DNA from: Arthrobacter rhizosphaerae
GTDB taxonomy: Bacteria; Actinomycetota; Actinomycetes; Actinomycetales; Micrococcaceae
Assembly (NCBI RefSeq): GCF_023062595.1
Contig: NZ_JALLAN010000014.1
Span: forward strand, 62,001-126,000
Direction of reading: 5' to 3'
DNA length: 64,000 bases
A model generated the notes under the pieces. The model had not been told where the DNA came from, ran no database searches, and saw nothing but the letters and a program-made list of their open reading frames with translations. The stretch's first letter is position 1. Each line of letters opens with the position of its first letter. Positions 40,813-49,214 of the stretch are shown here, one piece after another. The position numbers and the translations under genes were made by a program.

Positions 40813-42336
40813 TCAGTCCTGGAAGTACTCGATCCTGGCGCCGAGGGTGTTGAGGCGTTCTGCGAGGTCTTCGTAGCCGCGCTCGATGACGTAGATATTG
40901 CGGAGCTCCGAGACGCCCCGGGCAGCCAGCATCGCGAGCAGGAGGCAAGCAGCCGGACGGAGTGCAGGCGGGCATCCGACTTCAGCAGCGCGCCATTTGG
41001 TGGGGCCGTTGACGTAGATCCGGTGGGGATCCAACAACTGAATCTGCGCACCGAGTTTGTTCAGTTCGGTCAGGTAGATGGCACGGTTCTCGTAGACCCA
41101 GTCGTGGATCATCGTCTGCCCCTCCGCGTTCGCGGCTATGACGGCAAAGAACGGCAGATTGTCGATGTTCAGGCCAGGGAAAGGCATGGGATGGATTTTG
41201 TCCTGGGGAGCATGCAGCTCTGATGGCTTGGTGGTGACATCAACCAGTCGTGTGCGTCCGTTGCGGGCAAAGTACTCACCGGAAACCTCCAGCTCCTGGC
41301 CCATCTGCCCGAGCGTGGCCAGCTCGATCTCCATGAACTCGATGGGAACCCGACGGACTGTCACTTCAGAATTGGTAACGATGCCGGCTGTAATGAGGCT
41401 CATGGCCTCGATCGGGTCTTCTGACGGGAAATATTCGACGTCGGCGTCTATGGAGGGTTGACCGGTGATCTTCAGGGTGGTGGTACCCACACCCTCAATC
41501 TCCACGCCCAGCATCTCGAGGTAGAAGCAGAGATCCTGGACCATGTAGTTGGGGCTGGCGTTACGAATGACGGTGGTGCCACGACGATGTGCTGCCGCCA
41601 TGATGGCGTTTTCGGTGACGGTGTCGCCGCGTTCGCTGAGCACAAACGAGCGGTCCTCATCATCCGACTGAGGCGCCTGAACGGCGTAAAACCCTGCGCT
41701 TGCCTCCACTGACAGGCCGAATTGCCGCAGGGCCTGCATGTGCGGTTCCACTGTGCGCGTGCCCAGATCGCAACCCCCGGCGTAGGGGAGCTGATACTCT
41801 GCCGATTCATCCAGCAACGGGCCCAGCAGCATGATGACGCTGCGCGTGCGGCGGGCGGCCTCGACGTCCATTGAGCCCAGATCCAGAACTGCCGGCCTGC
41901 GGATCTGCAGATCGGTGTCGTTGAGCCATGTACATTCGACGCCGATGCTGGTGAGGACTTCCACAATCCTGTTGACTTCCTCGATCCTGGCCAGTCTGCG
42001 GAGAGTGGTTGTCCCCCTGTTGATAAGGCTGGCACAGAGAAGCGCGACGCCGGCGTTCTTGCTGCTGTTTACGTCCACCGAGCCGGAGAGCGTAAGTCCA
42101 CCCTCCACCCGGAGATGGGTCATCTGTGGCCGGCCGACCTTCACGATGGCATGACCGAAGATGGTTTCCAGCCGCTGAATCATTTTGAGGCTCAGATTCT
42201 GCTTGCCCTGTTCCATCCGGGCTATGGCACTCTGGCTTGTTCCAAGCTCTGCGGCAAGCTGACCCTGGGTCCAGCCCTTCTCCGTCCGAGCATCGCGAAG
42301 CATGGCACCGACGGATTCCGCAGTTTCTTGAGTCAT
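40813..42336 (-). CDS. MurA-type UDP-GlcNAc enolpyruvyltransferase with N-terminal HTH
   Basis: A 507-residue fusion. Residues 8-65 are an XRE-type HTH (MLRDARTEKGWTQGQLAAEL, GTSQSAIARMEQGKQNLSLK). From about 72 the EPSP-synthase fold follows and retains MurA catalytic residues: VNSSKNAGVALL (Lys/Asn), AGGCDLGTRTVEPHM (the fosfomycin-target Cys) and the Asp in LNIDNLPFFAV. The enzyme transfers enolpyruvate from PEP to UDP-GlcNAc, the first step of peptidoglycan synthesis. The HTH suggests DNA binding or that expression is tied to the protein itself. It is probably the second MurA of the cell. ATG 42336 has a -10 box six bases upstream. Confidence 0.88.
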   Translation of the reverse strand: MTQETAESVGAMLRDARTEKGWTQGQLAAELGTSQSAIARMEQGKQNLSLKMIQRLETIFGHAIVKVGRPQMTHLRVEGGLTLSGSVDVNSSKNAGVALLCASLINRGTTTLRRLARIEEVNRIVEVLTSIGVECTWLNDTDLQIRRPAVLDLGSMDVEAARRTRSVIMLLGPLLDESAEYQLPYAGGCDLGTRTVEPHMQALRQFGLSVEASAGFYAVQAPQSDDEDRSFVLSERGDTVTENAIMAAAHRRGTTVIRNASPNYMVQDLCFYLEMLGVEIEGVGTTTLKITGQPSIDADVEYFPSEDPIEAMSLITAGIVTNSEVTVRRVPIEFMEIELATLGQMGQELEVSGEYFARNGRTRLVDVTTKPSELHAPQDKIHPMPFPGLNIDNLPFFAVIAANAEGQTMIHDWVYENRAIYLTELNKLGAQIQLLDPHRIYVNGPTKWRAAEVGCPPALRPAACLLLAMLAARGVSELRNIYVIERGYEDLAERLNTLGARIEYFQD

Positions 42337-42342
42337 AGCAAG

Positions 42343-42348
42343 AATATA
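42343..42348 (-). promoter_or_regulatory. -10 element for a leaderless HTH-murA mRNA
   Basis: TATATT on the minus strand ends six bases before ATG 42336; there is no Shine-Dalgarno sequence. TGAG-AA-CTCA just upstream is a short inverted repeat that could serve the HTH domain. Confidence 0.5.
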
Positions 42349-42578
42349 CCATTTATGAGTTCTCAAGTCCCTAAAAATGACTGATTCTGCGAGCAATCAC
42401 ACATTCTTACCCGTCTGGTGCGATACTGCTCCAGGCGATCTGGGCTTGACCGGCCTCGCCCCGCACAAGCGTTGCTGGCCCGGGCCGTTCCTGCGGGTCC
42501 CGGCCGCCCGTGTTGGCGAGGGCCGCCAGAGAAACCGTCCCCGCGGCCAGGCCGTTCCCGCGCGCTAACCGAAACGCC

Positions 42579-43379
42579 TCAGCCTGTTGCGGCCCACACC
42601 AGGTTCCACGTTCCTGCACCGATTGCCGCAGCCACGGCGGCAGCTGCGATCAGCGTGCCGCCCACGAGCACCCAGATGTCCAGCGGGCTGTACGTGGATT
42701 CGCGCGCCCACGTCCGTTGGGCTCCACCGAACCCGCGTGCCTCCATGGTGACGGCGAGCCTTGAAGCGCGCCGAATGGCCTGCACCAGGAGCCCGAAACT
42801 CTGGCCCAGGGTGGCCCGGATCCTCTGCAAAGGGGTTCCGCGGGAACCGACTCCACGGGCACGGCGTGCCATCCCGATGGTTTGCCATTCCTCCGCCATG
42901 AGCCCTACAAGGCGCATCGCAGCCAGGGTTCCCAGGACGAAGCGGTGTGGCAGTTTCGCCTTTTGAGCCAGGGCGTCGGCAAGGTCAGTGGGGTCGGTGC
43001 AGCTCATCAGCAGCACCGCCGGCAGCGCAATGGCCAGCCCCCGGAGCATGAATCCCAGCCCCAGTTCGAGGGAACCTGAGCTGATGGACCAGATGCCGAC
43101 GTCGAGCAGTATCGTGCCGGTGTCCGGAGCCAGAATGGCGGTACTCCAGCCGCCCAGGGCAGCGGCAAGGATCAGGGGCCAGCCGCGTTGCCACAGGAGT
43201 AAGGGAGTCAGACCGGCCAGCGGAAAGAGCAGCAGCTCGAACCCCAGCGCCACAGTTGCGGAGACCCAGTCGATGGACAACGCCAGGACGAGCGTGATGA
43301 GGAAGACGGCCACAAACTTGGTCAGCGGGTTGGCGCGGCTCAGGAGCGATTCACCGCGCAGGGTCAAGGCTGCTCTCAT
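42579..43379 (-). CDS. ecfT: ECF transporter T component (EcfT/CbiQ family)
   Basis: A 266-residue integral membrane protein with five or six helices. It starts with the N-terminal block RANPLTKFVAVFLITLVLAL and contains the two coupling Ala-Arg-Gly-type segments (GMARRARGVGSRGTPLQRIR and TMEARGFGG) that contact the ATPases. It transmits ATPase motion to the substrate-binding S component. It starts within an ATGA overlap with the ATPase gene and is last in the thiamine-type ECF operon. Confidence 0.92.
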   Translation of the reverse strand: MRAALTLRGESLLSRANPLTKFVAVFLITLVLALSIDWVSATVALGFELLLFPLAGLTPLLLWQRGWPLILAAALGGWSTAILAPDTGTILLDVGIWSISSGSLELGLGFMLRGLAIALPAVLLMSCTDPTDLADALAQKAKLPHRFVLGTLAAMRLVGLMAEEWQTIGMARRARGVGSRGTPLQRIRATLGQSFGLLVQAIRRASRLAVTMEARGFGGAQRTWARESTYSPLDIWVLVGGTLIAAAAVAAAIGAGTWNLVWAATG

Positions 43380-44935
43380 GATGCCGCCATTTCGGGAGTT
43401 CCCAGGGCGAGTTCGGTGCCGCCAAGGACCGAGGAGAATTCCCGGTCGTGGGTCACGGAAACCACAGCCGCCCCGGCATCCAAAAGTTCGGAGAGGAAGG
43501 ACGCGAGTTCAGCCCAGGTGTTGGCATCCTGGCCGAATGTAGGCTCATCCAGCACCAGCACCTGCGGGTGGGCGGCCAAGACGGTGGCCACGGAGAGCCT
43601 CCGCTTTTCGCCGCCGGACAGTGTGTAGGGGTTGGCGTCCACAAGGGATGTGAGCCTGAGCCGCTCCAGGAGTTCGTCGACGCGTTCCTCGCCATGGCCC
43701 AGATGTTTGGGCCCGAACAGGAGCTCGTCCAGGACCCGTCCGGTGACAAACTGGTGCTCGGGCTCTTGGAAGACCGTACCGATCCTGGAGATCAGCTGTT
43801 CGGCCTTCCAGGCGTAGGGGTCAATCCCGGCGCCGGCGCTGAGCTCAAGGGTGGCCGATACCGCACCGGCCACGGGCTTCAGCAGCCCGGCCAGCGTGAG
43901 CGCAAAGGTGGATTTTCCGGAGCCGTTGGGCCCGGTGACGGTGAGCGCTTCACCTGCCCGCACCTGCGCCGAGATACCGCTTTGCACCGGGGTGGGAGGA
44001 AGCGTCTTGAAGCCACGGCGTCGGGGCCGTTCACGCGAGACGGCAAGCTTTTCCGCGGCAAGGAGCAGCTGGCCGGGACCTGCGCTGCCGGGCGCCCGAG
44101 CAGCAGCGGAATTCCGTGGGCGCGTGGCCGGAACGTGACCAGGAACCCAGACCCCTGCCCTGATCAGCATCTCTTTTGCCTGCTCCAGGACCTGGTCAGG
44201 GCTTCCGTCAATGAGCACCGCACTGTCATTGGAGGCTCCGGGCTGCAGCACCACGATGCGGTCCACGAGGTCTTTCCACACCGCAACACGGTGCTCCACA
44301 ACCACCAGCGTTGCCCCGGTTTTCTCCAGGCAACGGCCCACGGCGTCGCGGACTTCCAGCACCCCGGCAGGATCGAGGTTGGCGGTGGGCTCATCCAACA
44401 GAATGATTCCGGGTCGCATCGCCAGGATGCCGGCGAGCGCCAGCCGCTGCTTTTGCCCGCCGGACAGGGCCGACGTCGGGTGGTCCAGAGGCAAGTGACC
44501 CAGCCCGACGTCGTCGAGCGCCTCATGCACACGGGCCCAGATCTCCGCCCGGGGCACCGCAAGGTTTTCGGCGCCGAAGGCGACGTCGTCGCCGAGCCGG
44601 GACAGGATCACCTGCGTTTCCGGATCCTGCTGCATAAGCCCGGCCCGCCCACGCTGAGCACGCGGAGGCTGGCCGTCAATGAGCAAGGAACCGGACTCGT
44701 CGGAGTCCCCGGCCTCGCCGTCGTCGTCGTTCGCGTCGCCGAGCACCCCTGCAAGGGCGTGCAGGAGCGTGGATTTGCCGGCACCCGACGGGCCGAGCAG
44801 GAGCACCCGCTCCCCCGGGCGGATGTCCAGGTCAAGCCCTTGGACGGCGGGACGGGGCCTGCCGGCATGCCGCCAGGCCCAGCCTTGTGCCGTTACTCCA
44901 GCGGGACGGACGCCGCCGACGCGGTTCGGTGTCAT
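43376..44935 (-). CDS. Fused ECF transporter ATPase (two ABC domains)
   Basis: A 519-residue cytoplasmic protein with two complete ABC ATPase domains in one chain. Domain 1: Walker A GPSGAGKST, signature LSGGQKQRLALA, Walker B IILLDEPTANLD. Domain 2 (from about 295): Walker A GPNGSGKST, signature LSGGEKRRLSVA, Walker B VLVLDEPTFGQD. An insertion of Asp/Glu residues (GDANDDDGEAGDSDESG) sits between Walker A and the Q-loop of domain 1. It drives the EcfT/YkoE importer. Start and stop overlap both neighbours. Confidence 0.93.
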   Translation of the reverse strand: MTPNRVGGVRPAGVTAQGWAWRHAGRPRPAVQGLDLDIRPGERVLLLGPSGAGKSTLLHALAGVLGDANDDDGEAGDSDESGSLLIDGQPPRAQRGRAGLMQQDPETQVILSRLGDDVAFGAENLAVPRAEIWARVHEALDDVGLGHLPLDHPTSALSGGQKQRLALAGILAMRPGIILLDEPTANLDPAGVLEVRDAVGRCLEKTGATLVVVEHRVAVWKDLVDRIVVLQPGASNDSAVLIDGSPDQVLEQAKEMLIRAGVWVPGHVPATRPRNSAAARAPGSAGPGQLLLAAEKLAVSRERPRRRGFKTLPPTPVQSGISAQVRAGEALTVTGPNGSGKSTFALTLAGLLKPVAGAVSATLELSAGAGIDPYAWKAEQLISRIGTVFQEPEHQFVTGRVLDELLFGPKHLGHGEERVDELLERLRLTSLVDANPYTLSGGEKRRLSVATVLAAHPQVLVLDEPTFGQDANTWAELASFLSELLDAGAAVVSVTHDREFSSVLGGTELALGTPEMAAS

Positions 44936-45567
44936 CAGGAGAAGACAGGCTCCGTCGCAGCCTTCCGGGAGGCGAAGGAGCTCAGAACTCCGGTCTTGGC
45001 AAGGCCGCGGGTGGCGATCCAGGACAGGGCCCCGGCAATGATGGCACCCGAGATCGCAGTGAACAGGATATACGCGGCCTTGTCACCGGCAGCGTAGGCA
45101 ATGTTCCAGCCCCACGGTGCGAAGGAATCGTTCAGGCCGCAGAAGAAGCCTGCACCGGCACCGGCCAGCAAAGCGACCGGCAGGTTGAACTTCTTGTACA
45201 CGAAGGCCGCGAACACGAGTTCAGCGCCAAGCCCCTGCAGCAGGCCGGAAATCAGCACGGTGGTGCCGTACTGCGAGCCCATGAGGAGCTCGCCGGTGGC
45301 CGCAACGGTCTCGCAGAACAAGGCCGCGCCCGGCTTCCGGATGATGAGCATTCCCAGCACCGCCGGGATCATCCACCCACCGGCGTACAGTCCGGTCAGC
45401 GGCGGGTAAACGGCATTGAGCGGAGCCGTAATAACGTTGGCGCCCTGGGACCAGGCCCAGAAAATTACGCCACCGGCGACGGCTATCAAAGCCGCCACCA
45501 CGATGTCCACAACGCGCCAGCTCTTTTTGCTGGTTGTGGGGGTCTGCTTTGCAGAAATTCCAGTCAT
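44935..45567 (-). CDS. ykoE: YkoE-type ECF transporter S component (thiamine-related)
   Basis: A 210-residue membrane protein with about six helices and the YkoE blocks VVDIVVAALIAVAGGVIFW, NAVYPPLTGLYAGGWMIPAV and FVYKKFNLPVALLAGAGAG. It gives the importer its specificity: YkoE systems are linked to thiamine or its hydroxymethylpyrimidine precursor, and the TPP riboswitch upstream confirms the vitamin B1 link. AGGAGG lies five bases before ATG 45567 and is part of a helix that can hide it. First gene of the S-ATPase-T operon. Confidence 0.93.
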   Translation of the reverse strand: MTGISAKQTPTTSKKSWRVVDIVVAALIAVAGGVIFWAWSQGANVITAPLNAVYPPLTGLYAGGWMIPAVLGMLIIRKPGAALFCETVAATGELLMGSQYGTTVLISGLLQGLGAELVFAAFVYKKFNLPVALLAGAGAGFFCGLNDSFAPWGWNIAYAAGDKAAYILFTAISGAIIAGALSWIATRGLAKTGVLSSFASRKAATEPVFS

Positions 45568-45572
45568 GTCTT

Positions 45573-45591
45573 CCTCCTGAGGAACAGGAGG
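45573..45591 (-). promoter_or_regulatory. Shine-Dalgarno-sequestering hairpin of ykoE
   Basis: On the minus strand CCTCCT (45591-45586) can pair perfectly with the ribosome-binding AGGAGG (45578-45573) around a 7-base loop. This gives the TPP riboswitch a direct way to control translation. Confidence 0.6.
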
Positions 45592-45654
45592 GGAAAGTGC
45601 TCCCCGGCTGGAGCGGATTTGCGCCGCTTCTGCCGGACACTCTGAGAACTCGAC

Positions 45655-45772
45655 TCCCTTGCGCCGGTACTAACCGGATCAGGTTCGAGGGTCTGCGGCT
45701 GTCCGCACTCTCAGCGCCCATCCATCGCACTACCGGAAAATCCCGGTGATGCCCGACGGCGGCGCTCCCCTG
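45655..45772 (-). promoter_or_regulatory. TPP (thiamine pyrophosphate) riboswitch
   Basis: Read on the minus strand, the THI-box elements occur in order: GGGGAGCGCC, GGGCGCTGAGAGTGCGG, ACCCTCGAACCTGATCCGG and TTAGTACCGGCGCAAGGGAG. The 5' GGGGAGC-type end and 3' GCAAGGGAG close the outer helix. It lies about 90 bp upstream of ykoE and should repress the operon when TPP is high. Confidence 0.95.
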
Positions 45773-45929
45773 TCGTAATCAATCTGCCCTTGTGGGCGTT
45801 GTCCAGTTTACACCTGGCGGTGCTTGGGATTTCTGTGGCGATGTCACAATCGGCGGGGCAGGACTCGTGCCTTTCCGGAGCGCACGTTCCGGGCAGTCCG
45901 TACTGCCAGCACCTGACTCTTTTACCCTT

Positions 45930-45935
45930 TATGAT
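45930..45935 (+). promoter_or_regulatory. -10 element for a leaderless SRPBCC mRNA
   Basis: TATGAT ends six bases before ATG 45942, with no ribosome-binding site between. Confidence 0.45.
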
Positions 45936-45941
45936 CCTGGG

Positions 45942-46796
45942 ATGGGGGAAACAACACGCACGAAAGAAACACGAGGCGGCCGGCAGATCTATGTGGAGAT
46001 CCTGGTGCGCTCGTCCATGGAAAACCTTTGGGAGCTGAGCCAGGATCCGGCCCTCCATCCGCGCTGGGATCTCCGGTTCTCCAGGATCATCCCGACGGGC
46101 GTCGGCAGTGACGGTCACTTACAGTTCCGGTATGAATTCCAGCTGCCGTTTTACGCCATCACCGGAACCGGAACATCCCTGGGGCATAAAACGACAGCAA
46201 GCGGACAGGCCACATCGGTGCTCAAATTCTCCACCAGCAACCCTCTCTCACCGATCGGTCCCGGCTCCGGCTACTGGCGCTACATACCCGTGGATCAGGG
46301 CATCCGCTTTATCACCGGCTACAACTATGCTCCCGGCATGGGTGCCATTGGCCGGAAGCTGGACGCTCGCTTCATCCGTCCCGGGCTTGGCTGGGCCACG
46401 GCGCTAAGCTTTGACCGGCTTCGCCTCTGGGCCGAGTCGGGCGTGGATCCGGCCCAGAGCCGCAACGCCTGGTTCCTTGATGCGGCAGCGCGCGCCGCCG
46501 GCTTGGCCGGAGCGGCGGCGGTCCTTCGGCATGGTGTTGCGGCGCGCCCCCGGGCCGCTTCATTCCAGTATCCCGGTTCGTTGAAGGAACTCTCGGCAAG
46601 GGCTTCCACTACGGCACTTGGACTGAGCCTGGGCGCTTTGGCCCTGATGCTGCCCTCTCATCCAACGGTGCCCAAGGCAAAACGCTGCCTCCGTCAGCCA
46701 CTGGACAGGGATTCGGCGGAAGCTCCGGCGTCACTGAAGACGCTGCCTGATCCGGATCACGGGAACCAACGACGGTTTGTGGGTGCGCGAGCATGA
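45942..46796 (+). CDS. SRPBCC-fold protein with C-terminal extension
   Basis: A 284-residue protein. Residues 15-150 look like an SRPBCC (START/polyketide-cyclase) lipid-binding fold (QIYVEILVRSSMENLWELSQ, DPALHPRWDLRFSRI). The C-terminal half is Ala/Arg/Ser-rich with one hydrophobic stretch near ALGLSLGALALML. The frame opens at 45792, but a -10 box six bases before ATG 45942 supports that start. It shares an ATGA overlap with the DUF4166 gene, and the two occur together in related genomes (family knowledge, moderate certainty). The function is unknown. Confidence 0.75.
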   Translation: MGETTRTKETRGGRQIYVEILVRSSMENLWELSQDPALHPRWDLRFSRIIPTGVGSDGHLQFRYEFQLPFYAITGTGTSLGHKTTASGQATSVLKFSTSNPLSPIGPGSGYWRYIPVDQGIRFITGYNYAPGMGAIGRKLDARFIRPGLGWATALSFDRLRLWAESGVDPAQSRNAWFLDAAARAAGLAGAAAVLRHGVAARPRAASFQYPGSLKELSARASTTALGLSLGALALMLPSHPTVPKAKRCLRQPLDRDSAEAPASLKTLPDPDHGNQRRFVGARA

Positions 46797-47476
46797 CCTC
46801 CATCTTCGCCTCCGCCCTGGGTGCGGATTTTCACCGCCTCCACCCGATGCTGCAACGGCGGTTCGGCGTGGACCTCGACTCAGGCTATGCCTGCATCGGA
46901 AGCGGCATGTTTTCGGAAGTACGCCGCGGGGCGTGGTGGACCGTCCCTTTCCTTCGCTTCGGCGCTTTCCGGAACATCCTCTTTCCAGACCAGGGGAAGG
47001 ACATCCCCTTCACCATCGAAAACTACCCCTACCTTGACGGGTTTGGACGCCCGACTGTGACCTTCGTGCGGACCTTGACTGTGAAGCCGGGCAAGAAACG
47101 CCGCTTTGACGCCACCATGATTTACAGCGAAAAAACGGGCGGCATCGTGGACTACCTGGGGACGCACCAGCATCTGGCCACGGACCTGGACCTCGAAGTC
47201 CTTCCGGACGGTTCGCTTCACCTGCGATCCGCCGGCCAGCGATTCTACGAAGGCAGGCTGGGCTTCACTTTTCCTGCTTTCCTGACGGGCACGGCTGACC
47301 TGTACGAAGGTTACGACGAGCAGCGCGGGGTGTTCACCATCCAGATGCAGGTTCGGAACCCTGTCTTCGGGTTCCTGTTCGGTTACCGGGGCGAGTTCAC
47401 GTGTGCCTTTCCGCCTGTGTCAGCGGAGGGGACGCCAGCCCACCTCAAGCCCGTCCGGGAGGAACGGCGGCAGTAG
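46793..47476 (+). CDS. DUF4166-domain protein
   Basis: A 227-residue protein that is entirely a DUF4166 domain (FHRLHPMLQRRFGVDLDSGY, RFYEGRLGFTFPAFLTG, GEFTCAFPPV). In larger proteins this domain is fused to saccharopine-dehydrogenase or SRPBCC-type parts, which agrees with its coupling to the SRPBCC gene here. No catalytic residues are known. The stop codon lies just 23 bp from the end of the convergent DinB-type gene. Confidence 0.83.
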   Translation: MTSIFASALGADFHRLHPMLQRRFGVDLDSGYACIGSGMFSEVRRGAWWTVPFLRFGAFRNILFPDQGKDIPFTIENYPYLDGFGRPTVTFVRTLTVKPGKKRRFDATMIYSEKTGGIVDYLGTHQHLATDLDLEVLPDGSLHLRSAGQRFYEGRLGFTFPAFLTGTADLYEGYDEQRGVFTIQMQVRNPVFGFLFGYRGEFTCAFPPVSAEGTPAHLKPVREERRQ

Positions 47477-47498
47477 CTGGCTCCCAGCGGGCTGGCTC

Positions 47499-48110
47499 CT
47501 AGCGGGCAGCGTCCTCACGGGCAGCATCCTCGACGACAGCAGCCTCACGCGCTGCGGCTTCAAGCCGGGCACGGTGGGCCACCCACTCGTCGGGGCTGCG
47601 CACGGAGAGATTCGGATCACCCGGCCGCTGCCCTGCAGAGCCGTCAATGAGTTCGCGGAGGATATCGGCGTGCCCCAGATGATGGGCGGTCTCCACGCAC
47701 ATGTGGACAAGTATCTGGTGAAGGGTCACCCGACGTCGTTCTTCCGGCCACCAGGGAACTTCGCCGGAGGCATCGAGCGGCAGCGCCGCGATGGTGGCGT
47801 CGGAATGCGCGGCAGCGAAACGGTGCAGCTCGGTGATCTCCCCGCGCGTTTCCTCAGGGGCTGCCCAGAGATCGGCATCGGGTTCCGCCTCATCGCTGAG
47901 CCACGGCAGGCTGCGTCCGCTGGGACGCCCGAACACCAGCCCGAAATAGTCCAGTTCAACGCTTGCCACATGCTTGACCAGGCCCAGGAGGTTGGTACCC
48001 GTCGGCGTCATTGGCCTGCGGATATCGTATTCGCTCAAGCCGTCGAGCTTCCCCAGTAGGTTGGCCCTCCGCGTGCTCAGGTATTGGAGCAGTATCCCCT
48101 TATCGTCCAT
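47499..48110 (-). CDS. DinB-superfamily (DUF664) protein
   Basis: A 203-residue four-helix-bundle protein. The metal-site histidines are visible: LGLVKHVASVELDYFG and ILVHMCVETAHHLGHADILR. Members of this family include mycothiol-dependent S-transferases in actinobacteria, so a thiol-transfer or detoxification role is plausible. The C-terminal 45 residues are Ala/Glu/Arg-rich. A GTG at 48119 lies inside the -10 box, which argues for ATG 48110 and a leaderless mRNA. Confidence 0.87.
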   Translation of the reverse strand: MDDKGILLQYLSTRRANLLGKLDGLSEYDIRRPMTPTGTNLLGLVKHVASVELDYFGLVFGRPSGRSLPWLSDEAEPDADLWAAPEETRGEITELHRFAAAHSDATIAALPLDASGEVPWWPEERRRVTLHQILVHMCVETAHHLGHADILRELIDGSAGQRPGDPNLSVRSPDEWVAHRARLEAAAREAAVVEDAAREDAAR

Positions 48111-48117
48111 AGCGGGC

Positions 48118-48123
48118 ACTATA
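48118..48123 (-). promoter_or_regulatory. -10 element for a leaderless DinB-type mRNA
   Basis: TATAGT on the minus strand ends seven bases before ATG 48110; there is no Shine-Dalgarno sequence. Confidence 0.5.
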
Positions 48124-48232
48124 CCGCCACCCCCTGTACCGCCCTTGGCTGAACTCTCTCAACGATGCCGTTAGTCTAGGGGAAGCCCCGTCTCCTCCGG
48201 TTTTGCTGTTTCTACTGATAGGTGTTTTGGAA

Positions 48233-48496
48233 ATGACTTTTTTCATCAAGTTGCTTGGTACGGGTATCAGCCTGCTGGCCGGTTATGCCGGCACCAAGGT
48301 GGTGGATGCGGCCTGGGAAAGGGTCACCGGCCGCAAGCCTCCCAAGGGCGACAAAGATGACGTGCCCACCACGCTCCGCACAGCATTGACCTTCGCACTG
48401 GTCTCCGCGTCCGTCAGTGCCATTATCCAGGTCCTCGCGAACCGCGGAACCCAGCGGGCCATCACTCGTTTCGCCAAGACCCAGGACATCGTTTAG
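48233..48496 (+). CDS. DUF4235 small membrane protein
   Basis: An 87-residue protein with two membrane helices (LLGTGISLLAGYAGTKVVDA; LTFALVSASVSAIIQVLANR) joined by a basic loop (WERVTGRKPPKGDKDD). This is the DUF4235 pattern, found mainly in actinobacteria; the function is unknown. ATG 48233 is chosen; AGGTG lies nine bases upstream. A longer start at TTG 48203 is possible. Confidence 0.82.
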   Translation: MTFFIKLLGTGISLLAGYAGTKVVDAAWERVTGRKPPKGDKDDVPTTLRTALTFALVSASVSAIIQVLANRGTQRAITRFAKTQDIV

Positions 48497-48535
48497 CGGC
48501 TTCGGGAGGCTGGTTCAGCCGGGCGGGTTCACCGC

Positions 48536-48946
48536 TCAGGCGGAATCGTCGTCGTCCTCTGCGTCGGAAGCTGCCGTGTCCTTGGCAGCCGCCTTCTGCA
48601 CCACTGCTTCCAGCTCGTCGGTGCTAAGCAGCTCGCGGTGGAGGTGCTTGGTCCGGTAGCCTGCTCGGCCCACCATGTGCGCCGAGACCGGGACTGTGAG
48701 CAGTTGGAAGATCCAGGCAAGGAGCAGCACCGGCCATACCCACCATGTGCGCAGCTGCAGCCCCACCGCGGCCAGCAGCAGAAAGAGTCCCAGCACCTGG
48801 GGTTTGGTGGCGGCGTGCATGCGGCTCATGAGGTCGGGGAAGCGCAGGAGCCCGATGGCAGCGCCGAGCGACATCGCGGCGCCCACCACCATGAAGACGG
48901 CCGAGACGGCGTCGATCACTGTGTCCAGAGTCGTATCAGGAGTCAC
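48536..48946 (-). CDS. mnhG: Multisubunit Na+/H+ antiporter subunit G
   Basis: A 136-residue subunit with three helices (VIDAVSAVFMVVGAAMSLGA; VLGLFLLLAAVGLQLRTWWV; PVLLLAWIFQLLTVPVSAHM) and the family block GLLRFPDLMSRMHAATKP. The acidic tail is extended (DAEDDDDSA). GTG 48946 overlaps the end of mnhF by 11 bp. Last gene of the mrp operon. Confidence 0.92.
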   Translation of the reverse strand: MTPDTTLDTVIDAVSAVFMVVGAAMSLGAAIGLLRFPDLMSRMHAATKPQVLGLFLLLAAVGLQLRTWWVWPVLLLAWIFQLLTVPVSAHMVGRAGYRTKHLHRELLSTDELEAVVQKAAAKDTAASDAEDDDDSA

Positions 48947-49214
48947 TCGGTTGCTCCCGCCGGTCGGCAACAAAACGGGCAACAGTGACTGATCCTATGA
49001 AGCCGATGACAGAGACGGCCACAACAAGCATCAGGTTGTTCAGGTGACGGTTGACGGCCATGTCGATGCACAGCGCTGCTCCCAGGATGGCCAGCAGGAC
49101 GTCCGCGGCAAGCACCCGGTCCAGGAGCGACGGGCCAACGGCAATGCGGACGATCGCCCCCGCCGCAGCAAGGGACAGGGTCGCCGCGGTTATCACCAGG
49201 ACAAGCTGCATCAT
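48936..49214 (-). CDS. mnhF: Multisubunit Na+/H+ antiporter subunit F
   Basis: A 92-residue subunit with three helices. It has the conserved IAVGPSLLDRVLAADVLLAI and ends in a short basic tail. It overlaps mnhE by 4 bp and mnhG by 11 bp. It is required for assembly of the Mrp complex, which exchanges sodium for protons in the cytoplasmic membrane. Confidence 0.93.
   Translation of the reverse strand: MMQLVLVITAATLSLAAAGAIVRIAVGPSLLDRVLAADVLLAILGAALCIDMAVNRHLNNLMLVVAVSVIGFIGSVTVARFVADRREQPSDS

Noticed and set aside
43448..45097. 549-codon plus-strand ORF
   Set aside because: It is the mirror of the fused ECF ATPase and YkoE genes, with no family motifs of its own.
48111..48119. GTG 48119 as start of the DinB-type gene
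   Set aside because: The codon overlaps the TATAGT -10 box that correctly positions a leaderless start at ATG 48110.
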